A stretch of DNA of 64,000 nt, taken from the NCBI GenBank assembly GCA_013339895.1, contig JABACO010000019.1, positions 1,776,474 through 1,840,473 of the forward strand. Reading direction: 5' to 3'. The notes under the pieces were generated by a model. It had not been told where the DNA came from. It saw only the letters and a program-made list of their open reading frames with translations, and ran no database searches. The stretch comes from Ephydatia muelleri. Taxonomy: Eukaryota > Porifera > Demospongiae > Spongillida > Spongillidae. How positions within the stretch are numbered: position 1 is the stretch's first letter; each line of letters begins with the position of its first letter. Positions 1 to 12,100 of the stretch are shown here, piece by piece. A program made the translations under genes and the position numbers.

Positions 1-137
1 AGTGTAAATGTGGTGTTAAATTCTCAGCATGTTGCTTGAAATAACTCTATTCCATCATCTGGAGAAGAAATTCATATATGGTCAGCTACCTGTATGACCT
101 GCACAGGAGTGTGTTATGGGTATGTGTGTTATCTGTG

Positions 138-222
<85 letters not shown>

Positions 223-290
223 TTGTGTGTGTAGTTGTGTGTGTGTGAGGTGTGTGTGTTAGCTGTGCCTGCGCTGAAGGTCATCCATAT
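138..290. repeat. (TG)n microsatellite
   Basis: Near-pure TG dinucleotide run with a few interruptions in the distal part. It lies upstream of the bZIP gene, and no gene is visible in bases 1-890. Confidence 0.95.
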
Positions 291-322
291 GATCAAGTGT
301 TCATACATTGTGTGGATGGCCA

Positions 323-520
323 CCAAATATGGCCAGCTGCCTGTAGTACCAAATATGGCCAGCTGCCTGTAGTACCAAATATGGCCAGCTGCCTGTAGTA
401 CCAAATATGGCCAGCTGCCTGTAGTACCAAATATGGCCAGCGGCCTTGCAGTACCAAATATGGCCAGCTGCCTTTATATTCTATGGTAACCCCAGCTATC
501 TGTAGTACCAAATATGGACA
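323..520. repeat. 26-bp minisatellite
   Basis: About seven copies of a 26-bp unit with the core AATATGGCCAGCTGCCTGTA, decaying towards the right end. Bases 520-890 show no convincing gene or repeat. Confidence 0.9.
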
Positions 521-890
521 GCTGAACTTGTAAACCTCATGTGCAATTGTTTAGCAGGAGAGGGAGTTTTTGATAAAGCAAAAGTGTTGAGTGAATGAAT
601 ACCCAATAAACAAGTGTTGAGGACTGGTAAAATGAGGTCATCTCTGATGGTAGTATAAACACTTCGGAGTGGCTAATGCTCCACAGAGCATCAAGGGTGT
701 GGGTGTATACCACATGCAACTGACCCACTCTAATTGATCAATGTCAGTTCAAGTCTAGCTATTCTGTCATATAATGAGCAGCGTATTTGTTGCTATGACA
801 GATTATCAGGTTCGTAATTGGACGTTGCTAGGAGATTTCGGCAGTGAGCTGACCACTGTTATTTCTGTTGCCATGGTAGTTCCGAATGAT

Positions 891-898
891 TGACGTCA
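891..898 (+). promoter_or_regulatory. Palindromic CRE (TGACGTCA)
   Basis: A perfect cAMP-response element / ATF site lies 156 bp before the bZIP start codon and about 90 bp before a canonical TATA box. ATF/CREB and AP-1-type dimers bind this octamer. Its position next to an ATF3/JDP2-like gene suggests autoregulation, which is an inference. Confidence 0.7.
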
Positions 899-980
899 CT
901 TCCGACTAAGCGTTGTACTTTGCCACTATTGCGTGGGCAAATGTCATATTAATCATGATCTGCGCCCGCAAAGGGGGTAG

Positions 981-988
981 TATAAAAG
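981..988 (+). promoter_or_regulatory. TATA box of the bZIP gene
   Basis: TATAAAAG lies 66 bp before the first ATG at 1047. A second weaker TATA-like stretch (TATAAAAAG) lies at 1030-1038, too close to the ATG to be the main box. TATA plus CRE is the classic layout of inducible early-response promoters. Confidence 0.65.
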
Positions 989-1046
989 GATGATCTCACT
1001 CATTTCGCTCAAGTGTGAGGTAACTTCGGTATAAAAAGTAGTAACA

Positions 1047-1775
1047 ATGATGGAATTCTCGTGGTTCGATATGAGCGATAGTCACTCGATGTGGAATACA
1101 ACAAATTTGGGAGGCCCTGCGACGAAGAATGTCCTCCAGGTAAGCATGGCGTCGGTGCTGTTGCGTGTGTGGCAAGCTTCCTTGGCGAAGTCTTGAGATT
1201 TAACAACTTTGTAATATGCTCTACAGGTGACTTCTACCCCAAACACGCCTCCTTATTCACACACATTGGATTTGGAGAGCCGTATGATAGACGTCGCAGT
1301 AATGGGAGGGGCCGCGCTTGGATCCAGTGATAATAGTCAACAGCGACACGCCATCTGTCCCCCTGTCGAGTCGTTGCATGTGGCACCGAGCAAGCTGCGT
1401 GGCCGAGGAAAGCAGTTCGTAGATCCGTGTGAAGTCGCTCCACTCAAGAAGAGGAGGATCCAGGTTAGAAACTGGCCAACTTTTTGTTTGTGCATGTACA
1501 TTGAAGTAGTTTTGTTACTGTAGCTTGAGATGTTGAGTCCAGACGAGCGTGACAGAGTTATTGCGAAGCGAGAAAAAAACAAGGCAGCAGCCGAAAAATG
1601 TCGTGTAAAGCGAAAGGAAAAGGTGCAGCGAGTCCGATCAGAGTACGAAGACTGCGTCGAAGAAAACGAGGCGCTCGAAGCGGAAGTCCGCAAACTTCGT
1701 GAAGAGTACCAGATTGTTCGCGAGCTTTTTGACAGCCATCAATGCGTATGCAGCAGCTCACCAAAGTCTTCTTGA
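1047..1775 (+). CDS. ATF3/JDP2/Fos-type bZIP transcription factor
   Basis: This is a nuclear DNA-binding factor. Three exons fit cleanly: 1047-1139, 1227-1463 and 1524-1775, all in phase 0 with GTAAGC and GTTAGA donors and CAG/TAG acceptors, giving 193 aa. The last exon holds the basic region (KREKNKAAAEKCRVKRKEK, with the bZIP N-x7-R pattern in variant form) followed by a leucine-zipper-like heptad stretch (VRSEYEDCVEENEALEAEV). The end, DSHQCVCSSS, recalls the HRPTC motif after the ATF3/JDP2 zipper. The basic region is closest to the ATF3/JDP2/Fos group, but the exact orthologue cannot be fixed by eye. The first ATG (doublet ATGATG) was chosen because it follows the TATA box. The gene converges on HECTD1, with 169 bp between stop codons. 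Confidence 0.85.
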
Positions 1776-1944
1776 CAAAGCTGTACATTTCCTTTCCTCT
1801 CCACACAATGTTTGTCGTCAAACCTACAGCATTATCGCATCAATTGTGCATTGCCATTTTGATATGATTTCGTTTCTAACATCGCTGGTAGTGATACATA
1901 CGTGCGAATTAATGACACTAGTAACAACAAAAAAAAGTCAATAA

Positions 1945-4900
1945 TCAGTTCAAGTGGAAACCTTTTTCCTTCATAGCTTCTAGCAGTCTCTCTCTCAAAA
2001 TCTCCGCATTGGGATACTCTGGGAGCTTCAGATAGTGCACACACGTGTTCACAGAAGGGTAAACAAATGGAGTTTGCAGGTCTTTGCGCACCACAGTGAG
2101 GTGAGGGTGGAGATTAGCCAACCCCCCAGGGGGCAGCGACGAACAACCTGTGATGAACTGCACAAAGGCCTAGACCAAAAGCATGTAAAGGGCAATGAAA
2201 AAAAAAAGTGATGGGGGGGGGGGGGGGGGGGGGGGGGGAGAGAGAAATAAGTACTAAATAAAGCACCTCTGTTACATAATTTCATTAAGAGCTGTCACAG
2301 TCAACACTCCCACCTTTCTCTCATCTGGTCCCAAATCTGTCACAACACTCACAAAGTTCAGGTACCCATCACTATTGTGGAACAATGGCAATCCTTAAAG
2401 TCACTGAACTGATTTGCCCTCTTCATTCCACACACCTTTCCTTGTTGTACCCATATTTGGGCTCAGTGTAGTTGAGGATGTCCTCCCTGCTCCAGTTCGG
2501 TACCTGCTCTCCACACAACAAGAGATTGAGTTCATACGGTGAGAAAGTTTGAAGCTTCTCCATTGCAAACACGCGGTCAAATCCAGCTGGGGGATGATAA
2601 TCGCTGAAATGTGTATTTGAGTGAATATAGTGCTAACCCTTAAAGGCATCCAGCTGCCTACTAATACCAGTGTTGAGGCAGAAGTCCTCAGTCAAAGCAA
2701 TGTACTCATGAGCATTATGGATGGTGAGCTCCTAATGGAAAGACATTAGTACTTGTGCAAGAAGCACTAGCTCTTGCTTTACTCACTGTTGGTGGACTAT
2801 TGGGCCTAAGACTGTAGCTCCCGTATGGAAACACTTTTGAAGATGGTTCAAATACGAAGGAGAGACTGGGGAAGAGATGGGACATGTAATGATGCTCGTA
2901 ACCATGACCATGTAGGGGACTGGTGCATCACTGCATCATGACCATGTAGGAATGTTAAAGCCATGACCATATAGGGAATGTTAAAGTCATGACCATGTAG
3001 GGAATGTTAGAGCCATGACCATGTAGGGAATGTTAAGCCATGACCATGTAGGGAATGTTAAAGCCATGACCATGTAGGGAATGTTAGAGCCATGACCATG
3101 TAGGGAATGTTAAAGCCATGACCATGTAGGGAATGTTAAAGCCATGACCATGTAGGGAACGCTCATACCATAAATCCTCTAACTTTGCTCCAGATTCATT
3201 TCCTTTCTCTGGTGACAAGGTAAGGCTTCTGATTTGTCTTTCCTTCTCGCCCTGTGAGAGTGTTGCATTTCTCAAGATACGATCTCTTTGCTCCACCAGT
3301 AGCCTCAGTTGTGCCAGAAACTTGGCCCTAAGAGGGTCTACTTCTTCAAGGTCTGCAGGACCAAGGATTCCCTCAAACCAAGGGCATGGGTCTGCTGCTG
3401 ACGGCTCTTCATGGTCATGGTGAGATGGAACACTTGCTTCATCTTTGTTATTTCCTTCCACTCCATCTTCCTTCATCACATCATTTGACTCCAGCTCACT
3501 GAGCCTTCTGTCTTCAAGCCCCTCCCCACTGTTGTCATGGTTACCATGCTCCCAGTCCACATCAGGTGTGGGATTGGAGGGTGTGCACATCAGTTTGAAG
3601 AAGGGGCTCGCTAAAGGGAGGTCTACACGTCGGCCATCTTGAATGCACTTGGCCAGAAGTATTCCAAGAAGTTCAAACAGTTCACACACCCGCTTTAGCT
3701 CAGGTGCAGACTGGGGCCAAGGGGCAACAAACAGCCCACATGGCCGGCGCACGTAATATCCAGCTGGCTTAGCTCCGTGGCCAAGATCCGTCTGTAGGGG
3801 TTGGGGAGGAGGTGATGAGGGCGGGGTTGGTGAAGGGTCACTATATCTACCAAGGTTACATCTACATCTATCTACAGTGTAGGTTACATCTACATCTATC
3901 TACAGTGTAGGTTACAACTACAAGGTCTTTCAAGCACAGCTAATTGCCTAATTGCTGAAATTAATACCTTCCGCTGAACATTCTATTCAACGTGCACAGA
4001 ACACATTCTAATGGATTTCCAAACATAGTATATTTGTGCCTAAAGGCAGCCATTCTTTATTTCTCATCTTCACAAGACACACTCCTCACATACTCCTACC
4101 TCTCCCTTCTCATCTGTCCCGTGATCATCCTCACACAGCCACAGGCCCAAGCTTTTCCTCTGAAGTTCAGCAGCCACCAGAGCATAGAACTCTAAAGAGG
4201 GTCCCAATCCTGTGCCTTCTTCATTCATAAACTCAACCTAATGTAGCATGGTGTCAATGTGCTACTTACATCAAAGACTACACTTCTGTGGCTTACCTCC
4301 AGTTGTGACTTGCGCTCAGCATGTGCATTCATAACACTTCCAGCCCAGCCCAACACCTGCAATATTGAGTAGTGAGATTACCACCTCATCCCTCATCACC
4401 CCTCTGGTCCCCATCCATTGTCCCCTCTGGTCCCCAACCCTCCACTTACATTGTCCCTCTGGTCCCCAACCCTCCACTTACATTGTCCCCTCTGGTCCCC
4501 ACCCCTCCACTTACATTGTCCCCTCTTGGTACCCTAACTCTATCTAGTCTCAGTCGTCCAATGTTGGCTTCGTGCTGCTCCTCTTTGCGTTGGGAGGTGC
4601 CCCTCATTTTGTCCAGCAACTCATCTCTTCTCTTCTGGAGCCATATGATCGACCTAATGTGTGTGTAGTGTGTATGTGAGGTGTGTGTAGTGTGTATGTG
4701 AGGTGTGTGTGCAGTGTGTATGTGAGGTGTGTGTGTAATGTGTATGTGAGGTGTGTGTAGTGTGTATGTGAGGTGTGTGTGCAGTGTGTAGGTGAGGTGT
4801 ATGTGTAGTGTGTAGGTGAGGTGTGTGTGCATGTGTAGTACAAGTGTGTGGTATATGTGTGTTTACAACAGAAACCATTAAAGCACACCACCTCTTCCTG

Positions 4901-7900
4901 GAGCTTTTCTAAGAAGCAGTTAACCACACCCACCTTGAAGCCCCAAAGGTTGTGCTGAGGAAGAACATTTCTCTGATGTCAAAGGGCAGCAGGAAGGGGT
5001 ATGAGTGTGTCAGCTTGGTGCACCAGTCAGGCAGGGAGGCACTAGCCAGAACAAGGGGATCCTTGAGGGGAGAAGCTACATGATTGGGTCATGTGATCCG
5101 AAGCGGGAGGAACTTACTTCGATCTGCTGGACAAGTTTGTTCATTAGTTTTTTGCTGTGGAACTCTGTATACTGGACATCAAGTGCTGAGTCGTCTGATT
5201 GCATCTGTGAGGTAGTGGCTGGATGGGATGGTGGGAGTGTAGTGTGTAAAAGACATGCATGGACAGTAGTATAGTGGATATAGTGGGCGCATCAATGACC
5301 ATTCCACCATATCATTCATCCTTGTCTTAAGTACTCTTAGATAACTTCCTGAGAAGTGACAGACCAATGCATTGGGTGGTGTAGGAGAGAGTGGACACAT
5401 TGGGTGGTGTAGGAGACATTGGGTGGTGTAGGAGAGAGTGGACACATTGGGTGGTGTAGGAGACATTGGGTGGTGTAGGAGAGAGTGGACACATTGGGTG
5501 GTGTAGGAGAGTGGACACATTGGGTGGTGTAGGAGAGTGGACACATTGGGTGGTGTAGGAGAGTGGACACATTGGGTGGTGTAGGAGAGAGTGGACACAT
5601 TGGGTGGTGTAGGAGAGAGTAGACACATTGGGTGGTGTAGGAGACATTGGGTGGTGTAGGAGACATTGGGTGGTGTAGGAGAGAGTGGACACATTGGGTG
5701 GTGTAGGAGACATTGGGTGGTGTAGGAGAGAGTGGACACATTGGGTGGTGTAGGAGAGAGTGGACACATTGGGTGGTGTAGGAGAGAGAGAACACATTGG
5801 GTGGTGTAGGAGAGAGTGGACACATTGGGTGGTGTAGGAGAGAGTGGACACATTGGGTGGTGTAGGAGAGTGGACACATTGGGTGGTGTAGGAGAGAGTA
5901 GACACATTGGGTGGTGTAGGAGACATTGGGTGGTGTAGGAGAGAGTGGACACATTGGATGGTGTAGGAGACATTGGGTGGTGTAGGAGAGAGTGGACACA
6001 TTGGGTGGTGTAGGAGAGTGGACACATTGGGTGGTGTAGGAGAGAGTGGACACATTGGGTGGTGTAGGAGAGAGTGGACACATTGGGTGGTGTAGGAGAG
6101 TGGACACATTGGGTGGTGTAGGAGAGTGGACACATTGGGTGGTATAGGAGAGTGGACACATTGGGTGGTGTAGGAGAGAGTGGACACATTGGGTGGTGTA
6201 GGAGACATTGGGTGGTGTAGGAGACATTGGGTGGTGTAGGAGAGAGTGGACACATTGGGTGGTGTAGGAGAGAGTGGACACATTGGGTGGTGTAGGAGAG
6301 AGTGGACACATTGGGTGGTGTAGGAGAGTGGACACATTGGGTGGTGTAGGAGAGAGTGGACACATTGGGTGGTGTAGGAGACATTGGGTGGTGTAGGAGA
6401 GTGGACACATTGGGTGGTGTAGGAGAGTGGACACATTGGGTGGTGTAGGAGACATTGGGTGGTGTAGGAGAGTGGACACATTGGGTGGTGTAGGAGAGTG
6501 GACACATTGGGTGGTGTAGGAGAGAGTGGACACATTGGGTGGTGTAGGAGAGAGTGGACACATTGGGTGGTGTAGGAGACATTGGGTGGTGTAGGAGAGA
6601 GTGGACACATTGGGTGGTGTAGGAGAGTGGACACATTGGGTGGTGTAGGAGAGAGTAGACACATTGGGTGGTGTAGAAGACATTGGGTGGTGTAGGAGAG
6701 AGTGGACACATTGGGTGGTGTAGGAGAGTGGACACATTGGGTGGTGTAGGAGAGAGTAGACACATTGGGTGGTGTAGAAGACATTGGGTGGTGTAGGAGA
6801 GAGTAGACACATTGGGTGGTGTAGAAGACATTGGGTGGTGTAGGAGAGAGTGGACACATTGGGTGGTGTAGGAAAGAGTGGAAACGAATTTTAGCTGCAT
6901 ACCTGAACTGATGGAATGCAACAATTTCAGCAGGCACAGAGTATCTTTCAGTTCAGTCAGTGGATCAGTATGTGTGGCACGTGGTAGCGGATCACAGCAG
7001 TTATGTGGATTGCTACACAAGTCCTACACACAACATCAATAGGTCAGTAATGGCTTCTCCCCCTCCTCCCCCACCTTGTACGCTAACAACAATCGATGAC
7101 AGTTTGTTGCACGTTTCCTCTTCATACTTTGACCTCCCAGCTTCCACTTCTTCAGCCAAGATGGCTGCAAGAGAAACAGAAGCAAGGGGATGGTGGAGGG
7201 TTGGAGGGTGTGGTCCGGTTGAAGGAGGGGTCAGGATAGGGGGGGTTAATTGGGGGAGGGGCTTCCTCAACAGGTATATTCACCTTTGCGGTTTTCTGCA
7301 AGTACGAGATAAAGTCAGACTTTGACAGTTCCTTGCCCAAGGACTTGGTCAAATATTGGATGGACCATGGGTGGTTGGTCTGATGTGGATTAGGAGTTGA
7401 TGACCTCATCATCTAATATCACATGCACCTCACCTGACTGGCGGCTGGCTTGTATAGAAGTGTGAAGGTGTGGTCCCAGGCCTTCTTGGACTGCTCTCCT
7501 TTCTGCTGTGTTGACGTAAGCAGCTGCTGGGCATAGTAGAAGATGGACTTGCTTCTGTCCTCCATTAAAAGTTCACAATTTGAGAGCTATAGATGAGAGG
7601 TAGGTATCACTATACACACATCACAACACTAGCACACAACACATTACACCTAAACGCATACTGAGATATCCACTGTACAGACACATCCCCACCACACTGC
7701 ACAAGCTGGTAGTTGGCACAATGTCTGGTAATATTCACTGGTGTGTGTCTATACATCTATGCAGCAGGCACACAACACTAGCACATTACATAACACCACT
7801 AATGACCCACTGATACTAATAGTGTTATCAGCCTGTGATGAATAACACATACTCTTGGACTGATCTCATATCATTCTTATCTTGAACTATGTGGTATTGA

Positions 7901-8839
7901 CTATATCACCAAGCAATACCTTGATGGACAGAGCCAGCTTCACTCCCCCAGGAGTGATGACGGTTTGATTCTGCTGATGATTTGCATCTAGGCAGCACAA
8001 AACAATACAGCACTCAGATGCAAGCTGCTATCCCATTCTATGCAACCCACCTGTGCCTGGAGGAGGGATGTCAAAGTCTTGGATCTGTGGAACATTAGTT
8101 TTCCCTGGTCTCGGATCAAAGGCTGGCACCAGGGCAGAGAAAGCCTGCTTCAATACATAATCCTCCTCACTCAGAAGCCTCCTGTAGTGACTAGAAGTCA
8201 GTCCTGCCTGTGGGGACAACACAAACATCACAACAAACCCTAGCCAAACTCCGCCCCCTACCAGTGCATCCTCCTCCCCCTCTCCCATCATCCCTGCTTC
8301 CTGCTCCAGCCTTTCTATCTCCTCCCTGAGCCTCTCAGCTGTGGCGCTCCCAGCCTCCTCCCCCAATGCCTGCAGGAATGAGGCCAGCCGGGAGGTGGAG
8401 GGTTGTGTGGGTGGGGCTGGGGTCGATGCCTCCCCATCGCTCCCCTCCCCCAAAGAGGCAGAGCTAGGCAACACTGGAATAGCGCTGTCATCAGCAAGCT
8501 GGAGGTCGTACTTTCCCTCTGCCCCCATCCTGTAGGAGTTGGCTCCTCCATGATCCCACTGCACCTCTATCCAACCTACAGCCACGCAGAGTAATGGCCT
8601 GGGGACCTCACAGGGGGACAGTTACCATTCCGAACTTCTCCTATGACAGTTCCTGCGCCAGGAGGTCGGCCATCTTGGTCCCTCCACTTCCAGTCCACTC
8701 CTCGCACCACACGAGTACCCACTGTCAGCTTGGACATCACCTGAGGTGCAGGTGACCAGGCAATGACATCATACAATTACATCTCACATGTGGGATGTAG
8801 TGCCATATCAATAACTATAACAAAATCCCCACAACACTC

Positions 8840-8901
<62 letters not shown>

Positions 8902-9049
8902 GGTATCTAAGAATGTACATATGCTACACTTATACACCTCATTCCACACACAATAACTGCCCACTCACATGTTGTCTGACATGTTTGCGTTGCCTCTTGA
9001 CAGCAGATTCAACTTCTCGTGCTGCCTTCCCTGCAGCCAGGTACACATC

Positions 9050-9096
<47 letters not shown>

Positions 9097-9130
9097 CCAA
9101 CACACAGACACACACACACATACACCCCCC

Positions 9131-9163
<33 letters not shown>

Positions 9164-12100
9164 AACACACATTTCAGTTGTCAAAAATTCAGAGTACAAT
9201 TGTGGCTTTTCTCACCTAGGTCATCATCTGCAAGGCCTCTCACCTCACCATATAACTCCAGCCCAGAGAGGGACAGATAGTGTGTCTGTCCTGATGCATT
9301 CACTCCATTCTGCTTGATCCTAACATGTCGCCACCCAGCTGCATCGGCCGGGGGGGTGAGTGGCCATGTTCCAGTGGAACTATGGAGAGAGGCAAAATGA
9401 ACATGTCGTCGCAACACCCCTCCCCTCCCCCTCCAAGAACTGTGCTCCGAAGGATATAATTGGAGGGTGTGTGGCCTATACAGACTTACCCCCCCCCCTC
9501 CAGGACTTACCCCTGCCCCCCAGGACTTACCCCAGCCCCCCCCCCCCCCCCCCCCCCACTCCAGGACTTACCCCTGCCCCCCAGCCCCCAAAGATTTACC
9601 CTGGGTCTCCCAGTGTAGTGTCATTGTCATGAGTAGCCAATGTGATCCAGTCATGACCATCTTGGGATACTTGGAACAACCAATTGCGCAAGGCAGAGCG
9701 CCTGGAGTGGAGAAAAGTGATGAACACACCCACCCAGACCCACCATATGGTCCCCAGACCCACCCAGCACCTCCTCCCCAGCCTCACCCTCCATAGCCTC
9801 TGGCATGTCTCAGGGAGTACGCAGTGGGATACACCAGCAGACCAAGGTCCACAGCAAACCAACTGTTCCGGTCATCCTTGGTGTGACAGTTCCTGGCACC
9901 CTCATCCCGCGAAAGGATGTCCTCCAGGGTTCCATAGGGGAGGATCCTCCCCTCTGAAGAGCTAACCACCACAAGACCCTTGGAAGCAGGGTTTATCCAG
10001 TCAGCAGTCCTATAATTTAATGGTTCAATTAACACACTCCACACACATAGCTGTCCACTCACCTTCCATTGGAACCAATCCAGAAGATAATCCCGTTTTG
10101 ATCAAAGTCTGACGCCTTTCTGAAGACCAGGGGAGTCTTCAACTCCCTTGCTACCTTCACAAAGTGGTACGTACTCCTCTCATAATCGTACCATTGCTTA
10201 GCAACCTGATGAAGAAGAAACGTACAAACTGAACGACAGCAATGGACGACTCACCAATCCATTCAAGAACTTCTCCAGTCCTTCAACAGACACAAGTGGT
10301 TCTATTTTGAGCACACGCCCGCTTCGATCTAAGAGTGTAGTGTCTGCCGGTGCCCTCTCCAGGTTGAAGCGCAGGCGTCTGTGCACCATCTGATTGGACA
10401 GAGTATGGCATGCACCCTATCAGGAAGGACACACACATACCTGGAGGTTGGGTGGTGTACCAGGAGCATCATGGCTATACACAGGCAGTCTCTCCATGGC
10501 CTCTAGCAACGCCACAAGTTTCCGCACCAGACTGACAGCGGAGGCTACTGGTACACCTGTACTGGCAGTGCTACAACCAACACCCAGAGAAATTCTTCCA
10601 TCACATGATCAACCCTCCATCACCATGATCAACCCTCCATCACATGATCAACCCTCCATCACATGATCAGCCCTTCATCAACCCTTCATCACATGATCAA
10701 CCCTCCATCACATGATCAACCCTCCATCACATGATCAACCCTCCGTCACATGATCAACCCTCCATCACATGATCAGCCCTTCATCACATGATCAACCCTC
10801 CATCACATGATCAACCCTCCATCACATGATCAACCCTCCATCACATGTTCATCACATAAACATCAATCCCTTCATCAGACACAAACCAATCCCTCCATAA
10901 CAACCCTCCCACACACACACTAATCCCTCCCACACACACAAATCTCTCCACACACACAGACAGCCAATCCCTCCACCACACACCCCCAATCCCTCCACCA
11001 CCACCCCCCCCCAATACCTGCTGTTCAAATCCATTGGCCCCTGGGGAGTGTCAGAAAACGCTGAGCAAAATATCTTCATCCTCTCTCCAGCCCTCTCCTG
11101 TGCCAGCTCATCTCCCCCATTGGCCATCAGGCAATGGAGCAGGGCAGACACCAGACTACATGACTGGATCTCATACACTGATACACTACGCTCATCTCTC
11201 ATCAGCAGGGCAAGGGCCCCTAGAGAACCCTCCAGCCCTTCACGCCAGCTCTGACCTGATGCTGGTGTCTACTTCGGGAAAGGCATCATGAGGTGCTGCT
11301 ACACCCCCACATCTAGTGACCCACCGTGCCATTGTCATGGTTACTGCAGGCCTCCTCGATACTGGATACAATTGCCTTGAGTTCTGCTGCAACCTTCCTA
11401 GTGCTCTCCTGGCTACGACTGAAGTAACGGGCTTGCAGGTCCCGTGCTATAGCCTTCACCTACACACACCACACCACACCACACCACACACACACCACAC
11501 CACATACACACACACACATACCACATGAACACACAACCGAGACCGCAAGAATGAGTACACAAAGGGCACATGTCAAACATAAGACCAACTAGCAACTGCT
11601 CCAACCTTGTCTTTGGAATGCACCACCTTGGTCCTGTATTTTGTGCCTTTATCACCCATCAAGCCAATGTGGAACTGGGGACCTGTCCAGGAGGCTACAC
11701 CACCCATCAAACTTTGGCACAACATAACTCCCATCCAGCCTACCTAACGGTGTCTCTGCTGTGACAGGCACTCGTGTACCCCTGTTCGACTCAAACACAA
11801 AACCCTTCACAGACTCCCTGAGCAATGTGCTTTGCTACAAGACAGGACAGTCACACAGTGAAGCACAGTCACACAGTCACACAGTCACACAGTGAAGCAC
11901 AATCACATAGTCACACAGTGAAGCACAATCACACAGTCACACAGTGAAGCACAGTCACACAGTCACACAGTGAAGCACAATCACATAGTCACACAGTGAA
12001 GCACAATCACAGTCACACAGTGAAGCACAGTCACACAGTCACACAGTGAAGCACAATCACACAGTCACACAGTGAAGCACAATCACACAGTCACACAGTG

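Noticed and set aside
1699-1944. Extra plus-strand frame after the bZIP gene
   Set aside because: It overlaps the bZIP zipper in another frame and runs into the 3' flank. It has no family match.
4446-4933. Thr/His-rich open frames
   Set aside because: GT-rich repeat in a HECTD1 intron. Only the short non-repeat part ([16 protein letters not shown] onward) is real HECTD1 coding sequence.
5179-7020. Three minus-strand open frames of more than 500 codons ([15 protein letters not shown]-type repeats)
   Set aside because: They are produced only by the 28-bp minisatellite in a HECTD1 intron, whose unit happens to lack stop codons in these frames.
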